Below are positions 18,940-28,100 of a stretch of DNA of 64,000 bases, piece after piece. The notes below the pieces were generated by a model, which saw only the letters and a program-made list of their open reading frames with translations, searched no databases and had not been told where the DNA came from. The stretch's first letter is position 1. Each line of letters starts with the position of its first letter. The stretch lies in the NCBI RefSeq assembly GCF_020531945.1, contig NZ_JAJATZ010000002.1:434001-498000 (forward strand). The letters are read 5' to 3'. The stretch is from Loktanella gaetbuli (lineage in GTDB: Bacteria; Pseudomonadota; Alphaproteobacteria; Rhodobacterales; Rhodobacteraceae). A program made the translations under genes and the position numbers.

Positions 18940-20578
18940 GAAATTTCGGGTGCGCAAATCGATGGTCGACACGGGCGAGGCTGCACCAGCCGCGGCGGAA
19001 CAATCCGCGCCGCCGCAGCGCCCGGAACCCGTCCAGCAGCAGGCCACGGCCGCGCCGCAGCCCATGCCCGAACCTGCAAACAACAATGTCGACATCGACG
19101 CGATCCGCCGCGAGGGTCTGACAGGGCGTCAATTGCGCATGGCGCGCCGGGTCGCGCAAAAACAGGGGTTGGCCGTCACTTCCGACTTTGATGCGGTCCG
19201 CCAGCTGCGGCTTGCCGGGATTGACCCGTTCCAGCGTTCCACCGTGCTGGAACTGGTAGCACCAGATCAACAAGGCGGTCAGCAATCAGGCGGTGCCAAT
19301 CCGCAGACCGGCGGCCCACAGACCCTGGGCGCCATCAAACCGGTGCCGCAGGACCGGGTGCAGTTGCCGCAAACTCGAACGCATGGCAATCAACTGCCCT
19401 CGACCGAATTTGCCGATCCGATCACGCGTCGGAACGACGAAATCTCGCAGATACAGCGCGATATGGCCCGTCGCCGCCGTCTCAAGGCGTTCCTGATGAT
19501 GGTCAGGCTCAGCATCTTTGTGCTGCTGCCGACCATGATCGTGGGATATTATTACTATACGATCGCCACGCCGATGTATGCCACTGACTCTGAATTCGTC
19601 ATTCAGCAGGCCGAACCAGCCAGCGCCGCAGGCGGTTTGGGGGGCATGTTCCAAGGTACCTCCATGGCGACCCAACAGGACAGCATCACGGTGCAATCCT
19701 ACCTGCAGTCCCGGGCAGCGATGGTGCGTCTGGATGCCGACCACGACTTCAAGGCGCATTTCAGCCAAGACTGGATCGACCCGATTCAGCGCCTGCCCGA
19801 GGATGCCACGAACGAGGCCGCCTACGGCGTCTATCAGGACATGGTGAAGATCAGCTATGACCCGACCGAGGGCATCCTGCGCATGAAGGTCATCGCCGCC
19901 TCGCCCGAGGTCAGTCAGGAATTTTCCAACGCGTTGATCGGCTACGCCGAGGAACAGGTCGACCAGCTGACCCAGCGCCTGCGCGAGGACCAGATGGCCG
20001 GTGCCCGCGAAAGCTATGTCGCCGCAGAGGCCGCGCGCGCCGATGCCTTGCAGGCCTGGCTGCAAATCCAGGAAGACGTGCAGCAGATCGATCCGATCGG
20101 CGAAACCTCGGCCCGCACGCAACAGATTTCGGCCCTCGAATCCGAACGGCAACGCCTGACTCTTGCCTTGCAGGAACGGCTCGCGGTCCGCACCCCAAAT
20201 CAGGCGCAGGTCAACGCACTGGAAAGCCAGATCAGCAATATCGAAACGCTGATCGCCGATCTGCGCCAACAGATGACAACGGCCAACGCCGAGGGGACAA
20301 GCCTTGCTGCGCGCAATACGGAACTGCGTCTGGCCGAGGAAAACTATACCTTTCAGACCGGTCTGGCCCAGCAGGCGCTGACGCAGATGGAAACCGCCAG
20401 GATCGAGGCAAACCGTCAGGTCCGCTATCTGTCGATGGGCGTCGAACCCGTCGCCCCGGACGAGGCCACCTACCCCAAGGCATTCGAGAATACGATCCTC
20501 GCGTTCTTGATCTTCTCGGGTATCTACCTGATGATCTCGATCACCGCCTCCATCCTTCGCGAACAGGTAACCAGCTGA
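18917..20578 (+). CDS. Capsule export inner-membrane protein (KpsE/CtrB-like)
   Basis: A 553-residue protein of the polysaccharide co-polymerase type. From the ATG at 18917 a Pro/Gln/Ala-rich cytoplasmic region of about 185 residues precedes the first membrane segment (around residues 190-213, LSIFVLLPTMIVGYYYYTIA). Next come the periplasmic part with a long coiled coil (around residues 350-480) and a C-terminal membrane segment (LAFLIFSGIYLMISITASIL). KpsE-like proteins span the periplasm between the KpsMT exporter and the outer-membrane channel. The N-terminal extension is longer than in E. coli KpsE. Overlaps the ATPase gene by 23 bp. Confidence 0.88.
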   Translation: MTTKPTAKKFRVRKSMVDTGEAAPAAAEQSAPPQRPEPVQQQATAAPQPMPEPANNNVDIDAIRREGLTGRQLRMARRVAQKQGLAVTSDFDAVRQLRLAGIDPFQRSTVLELVAPDQQGGQQSGGANPQTGGPQTLGAIKPVPQDRVQLPQTRTHGNQLPSTEFADPITRRNDEISQIQRDMARRRRLKAFLMMVRLSIFVLLPTMIVGYYYYTIATPMYATDSEFVIQQAEPASAAGGLGGMFQGTSMATQQDSITVQSYLQSRAAMVRLDADHDFKAHFSQDWIDPIQRLPEDATNEAAYGVYQDMVKISYDPTEGILRMKVIAASPEVSQEFSNALIGYAEEQVDQLTQRLREDQMAGARESYVAAEAARADALQAWLQIQEDVQQIDPIGETSARTQQISALESERQRLTLALQERLAVRTPNQAQVNALESQISNIETLIADLRQQMTTANAEGTSLAARNTELRLAEENYTFQTGLAQQALTQMETARIEANRQVRYLSMGVEPVAPDEATYPKAFENTILAFLIFSGIYLMISITASILREQVTS

Positions 20579-21411
20579 TGCATGATGTCACCATCGGAAA
20601 CCTCACCGTTTCCAACGATCGCCCCCTGCTTGTCATCGCAGGGCCCTGCCAGCTGGAAAGTTCTGATCACGCGCTGATGATTGCTGAACAGATGGCCGCG
20701 GCCTGCCATGAGGCCGGCGCGCAGTTCATTTTCAAAGGCAGCTACGACAAGGCAAACCGCACCTCGCTGTCGGGCAAGCGCGGCCTGGGCCTGGATGAGG
20801 GGCTGTCCGTCCTGCAAAAGGTCAAGGACACCATCGGCTGTCCTGTCCTGACGGACATCCACGGGGCAGATCAATGCGCGACTGTTGCGCAGGTCGTCGA
20901 TGTGATGCAGATCCCCGCGTTCTTGTGCCGCCAGACCGACCTGTTGCTTGCAGCCGGCGAAACCGGTGCCGTCATCAACGTGAAAAAGGGACAGTTTCTG
21001 GCCCCTTGGGACATGCCGAACGTCGTGTCCAAGATCGAAAGCACGGGCAACAAACGTATCCTGCTGACCGAACGCGGCGCATCATTCGGCTACAACACGC
21101 TTGTCGCCGACATGCGGTCGCTGCCGATCATGGCAAAAACCGGCTATCCGGTCGTGATGGACGCGACCCATTCCGTCCAGCAGCCCGGTGGTCAGGGCGG
21201 CAGCTCTGGCGGTCAGCGCGAATTTGCTCCGGTCATGGCCCGCGCAGCGGTCAGTCTGGGAATCGCTGCGGTGTTCATCGAAACTCACGAGGCACCCGAC
21301 ACGGCACCCTCAGACGGGCCAAACATGATTCCGTTGGACCAGATGCCGGCATTGGTCAGCAGCCTGATGGATTTCGACCGCCTGGCCAAGGCCAACCCGC
21401 TGCGCGTCTGA
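20578..21411 (+). CDS. kdsA: 3-deoxy-8-phosphooctulonate (KDO-8-P) synthase
   Basis: A 277-residue TIM-barrel enzyme that joins phosphoenolpyruvate and arabinose 5-phosphate to make KDO 8-phosphate. Marks are VIAGPCQLES, KGSYDKANRTSLSGKRG, TDIHGADQC, VNVKKGQFLAPWDM, ERGASFGYNTLVADMRSL, DATHSVQQPGG and FIETHEAPD. Its ATG overlaps the previous stop by one base. KDO is needed for lipopolysaccharide and is the linker sugar of group 2 capsules; linkage to the KpsT/KpsE genes suggests a supply for the capsule. Confidence 0.95.
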   Translation: MHDVTIGNLTVSNDRPLLVIAGPCQLESSDHALMIAEQMAAACHEAGAQFIFKGSYDKANRTSLSGKRGLGLDEGLSVLQKVKDTIGCPVLTDIHGADQCATVAQVVDVMQIPAFLCRQTDLLLAAGETGAVINVKKGQFLAPWDMPNVVSKIESTGNKRILLTERGASFGYNTLVADMRSLPIMAKTGYPVVMDATHSVQQPGGQGGSSGGQREFAPVMARAAVSLGIAAVFIETHEAPDTAPSDGPNMIPLDQMPALVSSLMDFDRLAKANPLRV

Positions 21412-21465
21412 TCGTTTGCACATGCGTCGGTCCCTGCTACCTCTGCACCTGACACGGGGGGACCG

Positions 21466-22752
21466 ATGCGCGCATTCATTCTGATCATTGTTTTGCTGTG
21501 GCCGGTCGCGGCCGTGGCACAGGACAACACGGCCCCCATCGCAACCGATACATCGGCGCGCGACGACACCGCGATCCGCAGCCGGATCGGCGATATCATC
21601 GCGGTGCTTGGCGGCTACGAGAGTGTCGACGTCGCTGTCCAAGAGGGTGTCGTCACCCTGACGGGCGAGGTTCTGACCCCGCAAGACCAGACAGCACTGA
21701 CGGAACTGGCGCAACGGATCGAAGGTGTCATCGCCGTGCGCAACAACACGTTCGAAACGACAGACCTTGATGCACGGCTGACGCCAGCACTCGAACGGTT
21801 CCGGACACGTGCCTTGCAACTGGTGTCCAGCCTGCCCCTGCTGGGGATCGCGTTGGTCGTGTTCGTCGTGATCCTCTGGGTCGGGCTGGCACTCGCGCGG
21901 TGGCAACGGCCATGGAAACGGCTGGCCCCAAACGCATTCATCGCGCAAATCATGCAACAGATCATCCGGCTGGCCTTTGTGGTGCTTGGCCTGGTCGTTG
22001 CGCTGGATATCCTGGGGGCCACCGCCCTGCTGGGCACGATCCTGGGCGCTGCAGGAATCATCGGTCTCGCCCTCGGTTTCGCGGTCAAGGACACGGTCGA
22101 GAATTTCATCGCGTCCATCATGCTGTCGATTCGCCAGCCATTCGCGCCCAATGACGTGGTCGAGATCAACGGCGATATCGGAACAGTCATCCGACTGACA
22201 AGCCGTGCCACGATCCTGCTGTCCCCTGACGGAAACCACATCCGTATCCCCAACGCGACCGTGTTCAGTTCGCGGGTGGTCAATTATACGCAAAATGCGG
22301 AACGCCGTTTTCTGTTTCCGATCAGCGTCAGCCGCGACTGCGACCTCGCCGCCGCACGGAACCTGATTGAGCGGACCGTGCAGGATTTGCCATTCGTTCT
22401 GGATCAACCCCGCGCCGCTGTCTGGATCGAAACCCTCGAGGCTGGCGGCGTGGTGATGCAGGTTGCCGGCTGGATTGATCAGCGTCAAAGCTCGCTGCCG
22501 CTGGCCCAAGGCGAGGCAATCCGACACGTAAAGCGCGCCTTAGAAGAGGACGGGTTCGAGATCCCCGACAATGTTCAACCGATCGCATTGACACGCGCAA
22601 CGATCGATCCGCCCGCGCCCACCTCAAAGGAAAGCGCTGGTATTGCAGAAGTATCTCCCGGTCAAGAAGAAGCGGTCAGCGATATGATCAAGGCCGAGCG
22701 CAACCGCGAGGACACACCCGATCTTTTGCGAGCCGACGGTCAAAAAGAATAG
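21466..22752 (+). CDS. Mechanosensitive ion channel (MscS family) with N-terminal BON domain
   Basis: A 428-residue membrane protein. A signal peptide (residues 1-18, VAAVAQ cleavage) leads into a periplasmic BON domain (about 28-98: DIIAVLGGYESVDVAVQEGV, VTLTGEVLTPQDQ, GVIAVRNNT). Three membrane segments follow, the last being the Gly/Ala-rich pore helix (LGAAGIIGLALGFAVKDTVE). The MscS cytoplasmic beta domain comes next (DVVEINGDIGTV, HIRIPNATVFSS) and a charged tail. Such channels release solutes under hypo-osmotic shock; the BON domain may bind envelope lipid or sugar. Located just upstream of tRNA-Gln. Confidence 0.9.
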   Translation: MRAFILIIVLLWPVAAVAQDNTAPIATDTSARDDTAIRSRIGDIIAVLGGYESVDVAVQEGVVTLTGEVLTPQDQTALTELAQRIEGVIAVRNNTFETTDLDARLTPALERFRTRALQLVSSLPLLGIALVVFVVILWVGLALARWQRPWKRLAPNAFIAQIMQQIIRLAFVVLGLVVALDILGATALLGTILGAAGIIGLALGFAVKDTVENFIASIMLSIRQPFAPNDVVEINGDIGTVIRLTSRATILLSPDGNHIRIPNATVFSSRVVNYTQNAERRFLFPISVSRDCDLAAARNLIERTVQDLPFVLDQPRAAVWIETLEAGGVVMQVAGWIDQRQSSLPLAQGEAIRHVKRALEEDGFEIPDNVQPIALTRATIDPPAPTSKESAGIAEVSPGQEEAVSDMIKAERNREDTPDLLRADGQKE

Positions 22753-22766
22753 CAAAAATGCGCAAA

Positions 22767-22786
22767 CCGGGGCTTGAACGCCCCGG
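22767..22786. terminator. Hairpin between the MscS gene and tRNA-Gln
   Basis: Perfect 7-bp stem CCGGGGC / GCCCCGG with a 6-nt loop, 14 bp after the channel gene stop. There is no U-run after it, so it may act with Rho or as a 3'-end stabiliser. Confidence 0.4.
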
Positions 22787-22814
22787 CGGTTCATCGTATC
22801 CCACGCCTCGCTGA

Positions 22815-22889
22815 TGGGGTGTAGCCAAGCGGTAAGGCATCGGTTTTTGGTACCGTGTATCGTAGGTTCGAATCCTACCACCCCAGCCA
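22815..22889 (+). tRNA. tRNA-Gln (anticodon TTG)
   Basis: A 75-nt tRNA with encoded CCA. The acceptor stem TGGGGTG pairs with CACCCCA (22879-22885), followed by G73 and CCA (22887-22889). The T arm is GTAGG-TTCGAAT-CCTAC and the anticodon loop TTTTGGT gives TTG, reading CAA as glutamine. Its 3' end is the integration core of the adjacent island; the tRNA stays complete because the core re-creates the 3' end. Confidence 0.95.
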
Positions 22890-22892
22890 GCG
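22872..22892 (+). repeat. Attachment site attL (tRNA-Gln 3' end)
   Basis: A 21-bp core beginning ATCCTACCACCCC and running through the CCA end of tRNA-Gln. It recurs identically at 41518-41538 and with three mismatches at 57218-57238. Here it lies 185 bp before the start codon of an intact tyrosine integrase, a standard tRNA integration layout. Confidence 0.9.
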
Positions 22893-22954
22893 CCTTTCAA
22901 AAAGTCTGCAAGATCAGAGCCTTGATGTTTTCCGCTGAGGAGACCTGAGGCGTT

Positions 22955-22994
22955 GGTTACACACGTGTTCACACGGATGGTCACACGTGATCAC
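22955..22994. promoter_or_regulatory. Putative integrase arm-type binding sites, left end
   Basis: Repeated TTACACACGTGTTCACACGG and TCACACGTG motifs between attL and the integrase. A closely similar motif (GGTTACACAAGTGTTTACAC) lies at the right end of the island at 41416-41436, and a weaker one right of that att site (GTTTAAACAGGCGTTTACAC around 41601). Arm sites flanking the core are usual for tyrosine integrases; binding is inferred. Confidence 0.45.
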
Positions 22995-23056
22995 CGGGTG
23001 CGTGCGCAGGCTTTCGTCGGAAGTCCTCGTCGCGGCGACCTGAAAGCGGGGTCACG

Positions 23057-25123
23057 ATGCACGACATTCCCTACCTGACGATGCGCCGAGGCATCTTCTT
23101 CTTCCGCCGGCGTGTGCCGGGTTTGTCCACATGTTTATCCCCAGTGATGCTGTCCATGGGGACGACAGACAGGCGGTCCGCCTTTAGATTGTGCGTGCAA
23201 CTGACCGCCATCATGGACCGCATGCTCGACGCCGCCACGCATATCAACCTGCCCGATGCAGAGGTGACAGCCTTCTTCCAGGCTGAACTGCGCCGTGAGC
23301 TCGCATGCCTGCGGGCCGCGCGGGTCATGGAGCGTATGGACGGTTCGCTGACGGCAGAGCGTGCTGTGGAACATCGCCTGGAAGCCTATGCCTTGCGGAG
23401 CCTTGTCGAGGACGGCCTGCGCGACGCCATGCCCGAAGAACGCTTGCAGCAGTTGCCCGAGTGCCAACGGCCGGCCGCCCTGCGGATGCAGAGCAACCTT
23501 TACCGGCAGTTCATGTCGCCGCGCTTCAGCGAGGAAGTCTTACAGCGGGCACGACCGGACAAGGGGGCAGCTGCGTTGTCAGAATTCGACCAGCTACGTC
23601 TCCGTTGGGCCGCCGCCGAGGCTCTCATGGCAGCACACGATGCAATCACGCGCGTGCCGCTTCACAATGGCGAAGATGCCTGCCGTCAGGCGGAAGACTT
23701 CTTGCGGCAGATCATCGGACACGGCGGAACCGCATTGGGCGTCGCCGACGAAACCAAGCCTCCTGCCCAGATGCCCCTCATGAAGACGGCCGGTCCAAAC
23801 GCTGCCGTATTGCCCGAAGAGCCCGTTCCGGCTGGCCCGCGGTTGACGCCTGGCGTCTCCCTCATCACGGGTCGTTTGACAGCGAACACGATCCACGCAC
23901 AACGCGATGCCGCATTTGCCCAGCCGGAGGTTCCCGCCTTCGATGGCGAAGCCGCAGATGCCGTCGTCGAACGCACCTACGGCGAAGATCTATTCGGAAC
24001 GGCCGTCCGGATGTGCCGCAGGCAACAGATTAAGCAGGGCACGAAGGACCAGAAGCTTAAGACCGTTTCGCTCTTCATCTTCACGACAGGTATCCAGTTG
24101 GTCACCGATATTCGGCCGCACCATATCGAGATGTTCGCCAATTCGCTCAAGAAGGATCTACCAAGGTTTTACTGGAAATCGCCCCGCGATCGCGACTTGA
24201 CGTTTAAAGAACTCCGGTCAGGAAATCACGCGGCTTATGCAGATGACGTAGGTCTGTCTCGCGCGTCAACCGACCGTCATGCCACAACGTTGAAGGAGAT
24301 AATCGAATATGCGCCCCGCGAGGGGCATCAGGTATCTTTCGGACATAAGATTGCCGAACTTCTTCCAGCGGACGATCGCTCCGATGACGAGAAGAGGTCG
24401 GTGTTCACCCTCGCCGACGTTCAAAAGGTGTTTACGCAACCGCTGTGGTCAGGGAGCAAGAGCAAGGCGCGTCGGCATGTCCCCGGACCGGTCGTGCTGA
24501 AGGATCATCACTACTGGATCAACAGCTTGCTTGCGCTGACCGGTGCCAGACGCGCAGAGGTCGCCGGTCTGCTTACCACCGACATCCTCGAGGAAGATGG
24601 CATCCATTTCGCTCACATCCGCCCCAACCACCTCCGGGGCCTGAAAAAGATGCATTGCAAGCGCCGCGTCCCGCTTCATCCCCAGATCATCGACCTTGGT
24701 TTCCTCGACTACGTCGATGGCGTGCGGCAGCAAGGACGGAAGGTGATCTTCATCGAAGCCGTTCCTCTTCGCACCCGTGCCGAAGCCGAGAAGATCACGG
24801 ATACGATTGCGCCTTACGACGACAAATTCGGCGACGTCCTCGATCACATGTGGCGGCAGTGCCTGAACGCCGCACATCCTGGAAATCCGGCGGGCTATAC
24901 GCTTCATAGTCTCCGCCACTACGTCAACGACACCCTTATCAACCTCCGGGGCGAAGACGGCATGCGCCAGCTGGTCAACGATATCGACCGGCGCGATCTG
25001 ATGGGCCACAAGCCCATCGATGTGAACGAGGGCACCTACCGTCGGTCGGAGAAACCCCTGCGGCCACTATTCGAGGCAATCAAGCTGGTGCCGAGGCTTG
25101 AGGCGCTGGATTGTCATTTATAG
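23057..25123 (+). CDS. Site-specific tyrosine integrase of island 1
   Basis: A 688-residue phage-type integrase. The N-terminus (PYLTMRRGIFFFRRRVPGLS) is the short beta-rich DUF6538-type domain seen in many alphaproteobacterial island integrases. A long central part follows, then the catalytic domain with ALTGARRAEVAGL (first Arg), LHSLRHYVNDT (His-x-x-Arg), GHKPIDVNEGTY (His and the Tyr nucleophile). It recombines the island into and out of the tRNA-Gln 3' end. All catalytic residues are present, so it may be active. Its first 50-60 residues are duplicated in the remnant at 41694. Confidence 0.93.
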   Translation: MHDIPYLTMRRGIFFFRRRVPGLSTCLSPVMLSMGTTDRRSAFRLCVQLTAIMDRMLDAATHINLPDAEVTAFFQAELRRELACLRAARVMERMDGSLTAERAVEHRLEAYALRSLVEDGLRDAMPEERLQQLPECQRPAALRMQSNLYRQFMSPRFSEEVLQRARPDKGAAALSEFDQLRLRWAAAEALMAAHDAITRVPLHNGEDACRQAEDFLRQIIGHGGTALGVADETKPPAQMPLMKTAGPNAAVLPEEPVPAGPRLTPGVSLITGRLTANTIHAQRDAAFAQPEVPAFDGEAADAVVERTYGEDLFGTAVRMCRRQQIKQGTKDQKLKTVSLFIFTTGIQLVTDIRPHHIEMFANSLKKDLPRFYWKSPRDRDLTFKELRSGNHAAYADDVGLSRASTDRHATTLKEIIEYAPREGHQVSFGHKIAELLPADDRSDDEKRSVFTLADVQKVFTQPLWSGSKSKARRHVPGPVVLKDHHYWINSLLALTGARRAEVAGLLTTDILEEDGIHFAHIRPNHLRGLKKMHCKRRVPLHPQIIDLGFLDYVDGVRQQGRKVIFIEAVPLRTRAEAEKITDTIAPYDDKFGDVLDHMWRQCLNAAHPGNPAGYTLHSLRHYVNDTLINLRGEDGMRQLVNDIDRRDLMGHKPIDVNEGTYRRSEKPLRPLFEAIKLVPRLEALDCHL

Positions 25124-25339
25124 CTGCAAACCACGCTATGTCGCAACTTTTGGGGGGCATCCATCATCCCTAAATGTCGGTTCTCACCCAAACTTGGAAG
25201 GCACCTACATCGATGAAGTTGGGCGGGAAGCACAATTTTGCCGCAGATGCGAAAGATGCTGAAATCAGTCCAAAGATAGACATCTACCCACTTTTTATAT
25301 ATCTCAATGAAGATTGAAACCCCAATTCAATTTTGTTCG

Positions 25340-27556
25340 CTAGACGCTTTTTCCGTCCGAACTGCTTGCTTCCGAAGTCAGCATGTCAGGGTCAGCGAGA
25401 ATGAGCCGTCTTTTTCCGACGGAGAGACGTTCTCTAACTTCAGTCGCAGGGACGCCTTTCTTCACGCAGTAGTTGGCATACCACTTCTCGCCGCGGCGCT
25501 CGATTAATTGCCACAAGCCTGGCACCGGTCTCCCGAGAAGCGCGAGCACGGTGAAAACAACCCCGATTGCAGCCACTAGCTTTGAACCCCAGTCCACCAT
25601 TGGGGGCAGAGACAAAGGATCCCAAAACACTCCAAACGCTGCGAGGATCCCAGCTGCGGCAAAAACCGCGGCGCAAAGCACCTGATACCGGATGATCCAC
25701 TTGTTTGCATATTCGATGCCGTCCTGCATAACAATTTCATGCCTTAATGAAACCGAGGCGAGGCGCTTTGCATCCTCCCCTCTCAGACGCTCCATTTCAG
25801 CTAGTCGAGCTTCTACGTCGGCGGTCTTTCGGGCTTCCTCTTCAAGCCTTGCTTCGTATTCGGTTTGGGTTTCCTGCTGTCTTTTCTTGTTCTCGGCGCG
25901 CAGTTGACGAATTTTTTTGTCTTTTTGAGACAGCTTGGCATCTGTTTCGTCGCGGACAACCTTAATGGCTGCGTCCAGCATTCCATCCAGAAGTTCTTGG
26001 TCTCTTTCGGGGTCGAAAGAGGCAGACGAACCGCGAGCAGTATCCATCAGGTAGCTGACCGCGCGATTGTCCTGTAGGAGCAATTCAAACTGTTCCACCT
26101 TTTCAGGGGTGAACTTTGCAACCTGCTGACGGGCATTTTCGATCACGTCTTTTCGGACCCGGAGGACGCGTTCGCATTGGGCCAGCATGTGCGATGTTGG
26201 CAGCTTCTCAGAGTTTTCGAAGCCAGTTCGCAGCCATGCGATTGTCGCCAAATCTCGCGTATCGACGACCGGGCCGCACTGTGTCTCGCGAACCAGTTGA
26301 GAATGCAAGCAGTATTCCCGCGCTTTCCTGACTAGCTTCTCATTCGAGGAAATGAAGACGTGGCTATTTTGCAGCGGATCGTTTTTGTGCTTGCCATGGC
26401 GCATCCGCATAATCGCTGTCACAGCGAACGCATCATGCTCACGGGCAAGTGAGCCTTCCCAAGAGAGGAACGAGTAAACGTCTGTATTTCGTTCGGCATC
26501 AAAGTACTTATGATCATTGGGGTAGGCGTCGAGGGAGTAATCCCTGACACTTACACCATACTTTTCGGCCGCCGCCTCAATATCGGCAGCAACGATTTGC
26601 ACGTATGCTCTGTCGACCTCACCGTGGAGAACCGCCGTGTGAGTGCGACCGTAGCGATCCGAAGGCGAGGCCTTCAAGTAGGACCTGAGAACCCGCTCTG
26701 CCTCGCGACAGCTCTCGCTAAAAACCTGAACGCGACAGCCAATCGACTTCAAAGCATCTACGATCGTCCGTGCCTCCTCTTGAAGGGCTGCACCGCTTGT
26801 CCCAACGAGCCCAAGGAGCATAGGACCGTCGAGAAAAAAGATTGTTTCGCTCTTCGTTTCCAGTGCGGAGGGTTTGCGGAAATCCTCGACCAATTCGGCC
26901 AGAAGACCTGCCGCGACGAAAAGACTGAGTTTCTCGGCTAGTTCCGGCTGTTCTTTTGAAAGCCATTGCACAAATCTTGCGCAGACGTGCGTCTCCGATT
27001 GCGAGAGAACGGATACGTCATTTGTTAACTCTTGAAGGGCGCTACGTTCCCCGCTGGCAATTTCTCCCGCCCTCAAAGAGGCCGAAATTTCATTATTCGA
27101 GTAGGCGTCCAGCGAAATAAGGAAACGGACAAGCAGGTCGCCTAACTGCTCGCGAGTAAGCTGCCTATAGATGAGATCGCCAGAAACAAGCCCAAACTCC
27201 CGGAACAACTCGGTCACTTCATCAAAAGATTCTTGGATCGACGATTCAACATTGGCAGCTAGCTCGGAACTTGGCTGCGCGACAAAAACAGTCTGACCGT
27301 TCTTTTTCTCCTCGACCAGATGCCCTTGCGCAGCCAGTCGCTCAACGAAGACATGCCCAACTGACTCCGTGAGATTCCACCCATAGACAAGCTTCGCGGC
27401 TTTCGCCAACAATGACGCGGTGATCGGCTTTCCGTGGAGCTTATCAAGAATGGGGACGTAAAAGTAGCAAAGGGCGTCGATGACGTCCGAGCTTTCGTTA
27501 TCTCGAAAAGCAGAAAGAACCGCGTTGACTCGTACTGCTGCTGGACCAACCGTCAT
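25340..27556 (-). CDS. PIN-like, coiled-coil, membrane-anchored protein of unknown function
   Basis: A 738-residue protein not matching a family I can name. In order: a helical N-terminal region of about 230 residues that may be winged-helix (TASLLAKAAKLVYGWNLTES, then HVFVERLAAQGHLVEEKK); a PIN-like fold about 235-415 (ETIFFLDGPMLLGL with an early Asp, AREHDAFAVTAIMRMR, then VFISSNEKLVRKA resembling the last PIN motif but with Asn in place of Asp); a charged coiled coil about 531-598; two membrane segments about 622-645 and 654-673; and a C-terminal cytoplasmic tail. A membrane-tethered RNase-like effector is possible. The gene is AT-richer than its neighbours and alone on its strand beside the integrase, typical of defence cargo. 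Confidence 0.6.
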   Translation of the reverse strand: MTVGPAAVRVNAVLSAFRDNESSDVIDALCYFYVPILDKLHGKPITASLLAKAAKLVYGWNLTESVGHVFVERLAAQGHLVEEKKNGQTVFVAQPSSELAANVESSIQESFDEVTELFREFGLVSGDLIYRQLTREQLGDLLVRFLISLDAYSNNEISASLRAGEIASGERSALQELTNDVSVLSQSETHVCARFVQWLSKEQPELAEKLSLFVAAGLLAELVEDFRKPSALETKSETIFFLDGPMLLGLVGTSGAALQEEARTIVDALKSIGCRVQVFSESCREAERVLRSYLKASPSDRYGRTHTAVLHGEVDRAYVQIVAADIEAAAEKYGVSVRDYSLDAYPNDHKYFDAERNTDVYSFLSWEGSLAREHDAFAVTAIMRMRHGKHKNDPLQNSHVFISSNEKLVRKAREYCLHSQLVRETQCGPVVDTRDLATIAWLRTGFENSEKLPTSHMLAQCERVLRVRKDVIENARQQVAKFTPEKVEQFELLLQDNRAVSYLMDTARGSSASFDPERDQELLDGMLDAAIKVVRDETDAKLSQKDKKIRQLRAENKKRQQETQTEYEARLEEEARKTADVEARLAEMERLRGEDAKRLASVSLRHEIVMQDGIEYANKWIIRYQVLCAAVFAAAGILAAFGVFWDPLSLPPMVDWGSKLVAAIGVVFTVLALLGRPVPGLWQLIERRGEKWYANYCVKKGVPATEVRERLSVGKRRLILADPDMLTSEASSSDGKSV

Positions 27557-27791
27557 GCAATTCTGCCGTTGCGAGGAGTTACGGGCGAAAGGTTACTGCC
27601 CTTGCGGTCAAGAGTCGAGTTGGCACAGGATGCAGATTTTTGACTTATTTCATACCGGCTGCGCCTTTCACTCAAGTGTCACGACCTTAGGTCTGTATTT
27701 TGCGGATTTGGCTGAAGTCCGGTGTGATGGCCGCACTGCAGCGACACAAAGTTCGGCGAACGTCTGCTCTGGGCCGAGTGCGCCCCATCCC

Positions 27792-27983
27792 CTATCCATC
27801 GCCACGCAACCAATCTTCAAGGTGGCGCCGTATGTAACCTTGCCGCGTAAGAGGGTTCGCGTCCTGTCGCCTCAGCCGGTCAATCTCGTCGATCATCTCC
27901 GTCGGGAGGCGCAGCGTTAAAGGTTGGGTGTCGGTCGAAGGACGACCTTGCCGCGGCCTGTCTGTCGATTTTTCATCAGACAT
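27792..27983 (-). CDS. Small ribbon-helix-helix protein
   Basis: A 63-residue basic protein. After a flexible N-terminus comes QPLTLRLPTEMIDEIDRLRR, the strand and first helix of a ribbon-helix-helix (CopG/MobC-like) DNA-binding fold, then NPLTRQGYIRRHLEDWLRG for the second helix. The ATG at 27983 has AGGGGT at good spacing; longer starts at 28046 are possible. It is divergent from the gene at 28101 with a short gap, so it may repress that cluster. The region 27557-27791 shows no gene. Confidence 0.6.
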   Translation of the reverse strand: MSDEKSTDRPRQGRPSTDTQPLTLRLPTEMIDEIDRLRRQDANPLTRQGYIRRHLEDWLRGDG

Positions 27984-28100
27984 CGATTCTACCCCTTGAT
28001 GTTGAAGTTTTTCGACGTCATAATGCATGTAGTCGAACCAAAGCAAGGGGGCTCAAGCCCTTGCCCCGGTTCTAACCACAGCGATCCCAAGGAGATCACG

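Noticed and set aside
22767..22786. Hairpin as a classic intrinsic terminator
   Set aside because: There is no U-run following it on either strand; kept only as a low-confidence terminator-like hairpin.
27480..27920. A plus-strand frame between the PIN-like gene and the RHH gene
   Set aside because: Its protein is Ser/Arg/Cys-rich with no domain, and both ends overlap better-supported minus-strand genes.
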